From the NCBI GenBank assembly GCA_022601215.1, contig JAHZIZ010000353.1, positions 1-7,501 on the forward strand: DNA of 7,501 nucleotides. The letters are read 5' to 3'. Within the stretch, counting starts at the first letter, position 1. Each line of letters starts with the position of its first letter. The notes below the pieces were generated by a model. It was given only the letters and a program-made list of their open reading frames with translations. It was not told the origin of the DNA and searched no databases. This document shows positions 7,294 to 7,501 of this stretch, one piece after another. Source of the stretch: Bacteroidota bacterium. Its GTDB lineage: Bacteria > Bacteroidota > Bacteroidia > Flavobacteriales > Flavobacteriaceae. A program made the position numbers and the translations under genes.

Positions 7294-7501
7294 ATGAAAA
7301 ATTTATATAAAGCAATTTCAATACTAATCATTTTATTATTGCCAATAGGCTGTCAGGAAGATGATACCCGTTTTGGAGAAGTGGTGACTCCTTCCAACTT
7401 GACGGTTACTGTGAATGTCGCTGAAGATCAATATGGAAATGTAGTAGTAACTCCTACAGCACAGGGCGCTACTTTATACCATGTATACTTTACACCCAAT
7501 A
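7294..7501 (+). CDS. N-terminus of a further PUL lipoprotein with a PKD-like start, 3'-truncated
   Basis: It starts at the ATG at 7294, 10 bases after the previous stop and preceded by an A-run. The window shows 69 codons plus one base. A lysine-containing N-terminus and hydrophobic segment (ISILIILLLPIG) lead to Cys 20, followed by the acidic QEDDTRFGE. The lipobox LPIGC is imperfect, with Pro at -3, but the acidic patch after it supports a surface lipoprotein. Residues 33-66 (PSNLTVTVNV... YHVYF) align with the first PKD-like strands of the preceding gene (PSNLGLQIQL... SFVIDF), so an Ig/PKD-like domain begins here. The rest is off-window. In comparable flavobacterial beta-glucan PULs this position often holds a GH16 endo-glucanase or another SGBP. 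Neither can be confirmed from these residues. Confidence 0.8.
   Translation, partial: MKNLYKAISILIILLLPIGCQEDDTRFGEVVTPSNLTVTVNVAEDQYGNVVVTPTAQGATLYHVYFTPN

Overview
The window looks like chromosomal DNA from a member of the Bacteroidota, most likely a Flavobacteriia species. The evidence is its AT-rich composition, a SusC/SusD-type outer-membrane pair, lipoproteins with an acidic surface-export signal behind the lipobox cysteine, A-rich translation starts without a clear Shine-Dalgarno, and a sensor-regulator of the type common in that group. It holds the 5' half of a polysaccharide utilization locus (PUL). All genes are on the + strand and both window edges cut a gene.

Layout. Positions 2-946 are the C-terminal part of a membrane-spanning one-component regulator: the end of a periplasmic triple-tyrosine (Y_Y_Y) domain, one transmembrane helix, a coiled coil and a LuxR-like helix-turn-helix. 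A 227-base gap (947-1173) follows. It contains a weak terminator-like hairpin, a perfect tandem 11-base repeat that is a good operator candidate, and a plausible Bacteroidota-type promoter. Positions 1192-4239 encode a SusC-type TonB-dependent glycan transporter. Positions 4244-5713, only 4 bases later, encode its SusD partner lipoprotein. Positions 5724-7283, 10 bases later, encode a lipoprotein with two PKD-like domains followed by two tandem copies of an unassigned beta-rich module of about 148 residues, probably a surface glycan-binding protein. Positions 7294-7501, again 10 bases later, start another lipoprotein whose N-terminus resembles that of the preceding gene. It is truncated by the window end.

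How they work together (inference from the families). The regulator senses a glycan fragment in the periplasm and activates the operon from the 947-1173 region. The surface lipoproteins capture the glycan, SusD closes over SusC, and SusC imports oligosaccharides using TonB energy. The truncated last gene may be a surface endo-glycanase such as a GH16 laminarinase, or a second binding protein. The order regulator, SusC, SusD, PKD lipoprotein, PKD-led lipoprotein resembles beta-glucan (laminarin-type) PULs of marine flavobacteria. No catalytic domain is visible, so the substrate is not proven. I saw no RNA genes, CRISPR array, insertion sequence or broken gene. The window is a fairly typical PUL; its least explained parts are the tandem operator-like repeat and the duplicated C-terminal module.
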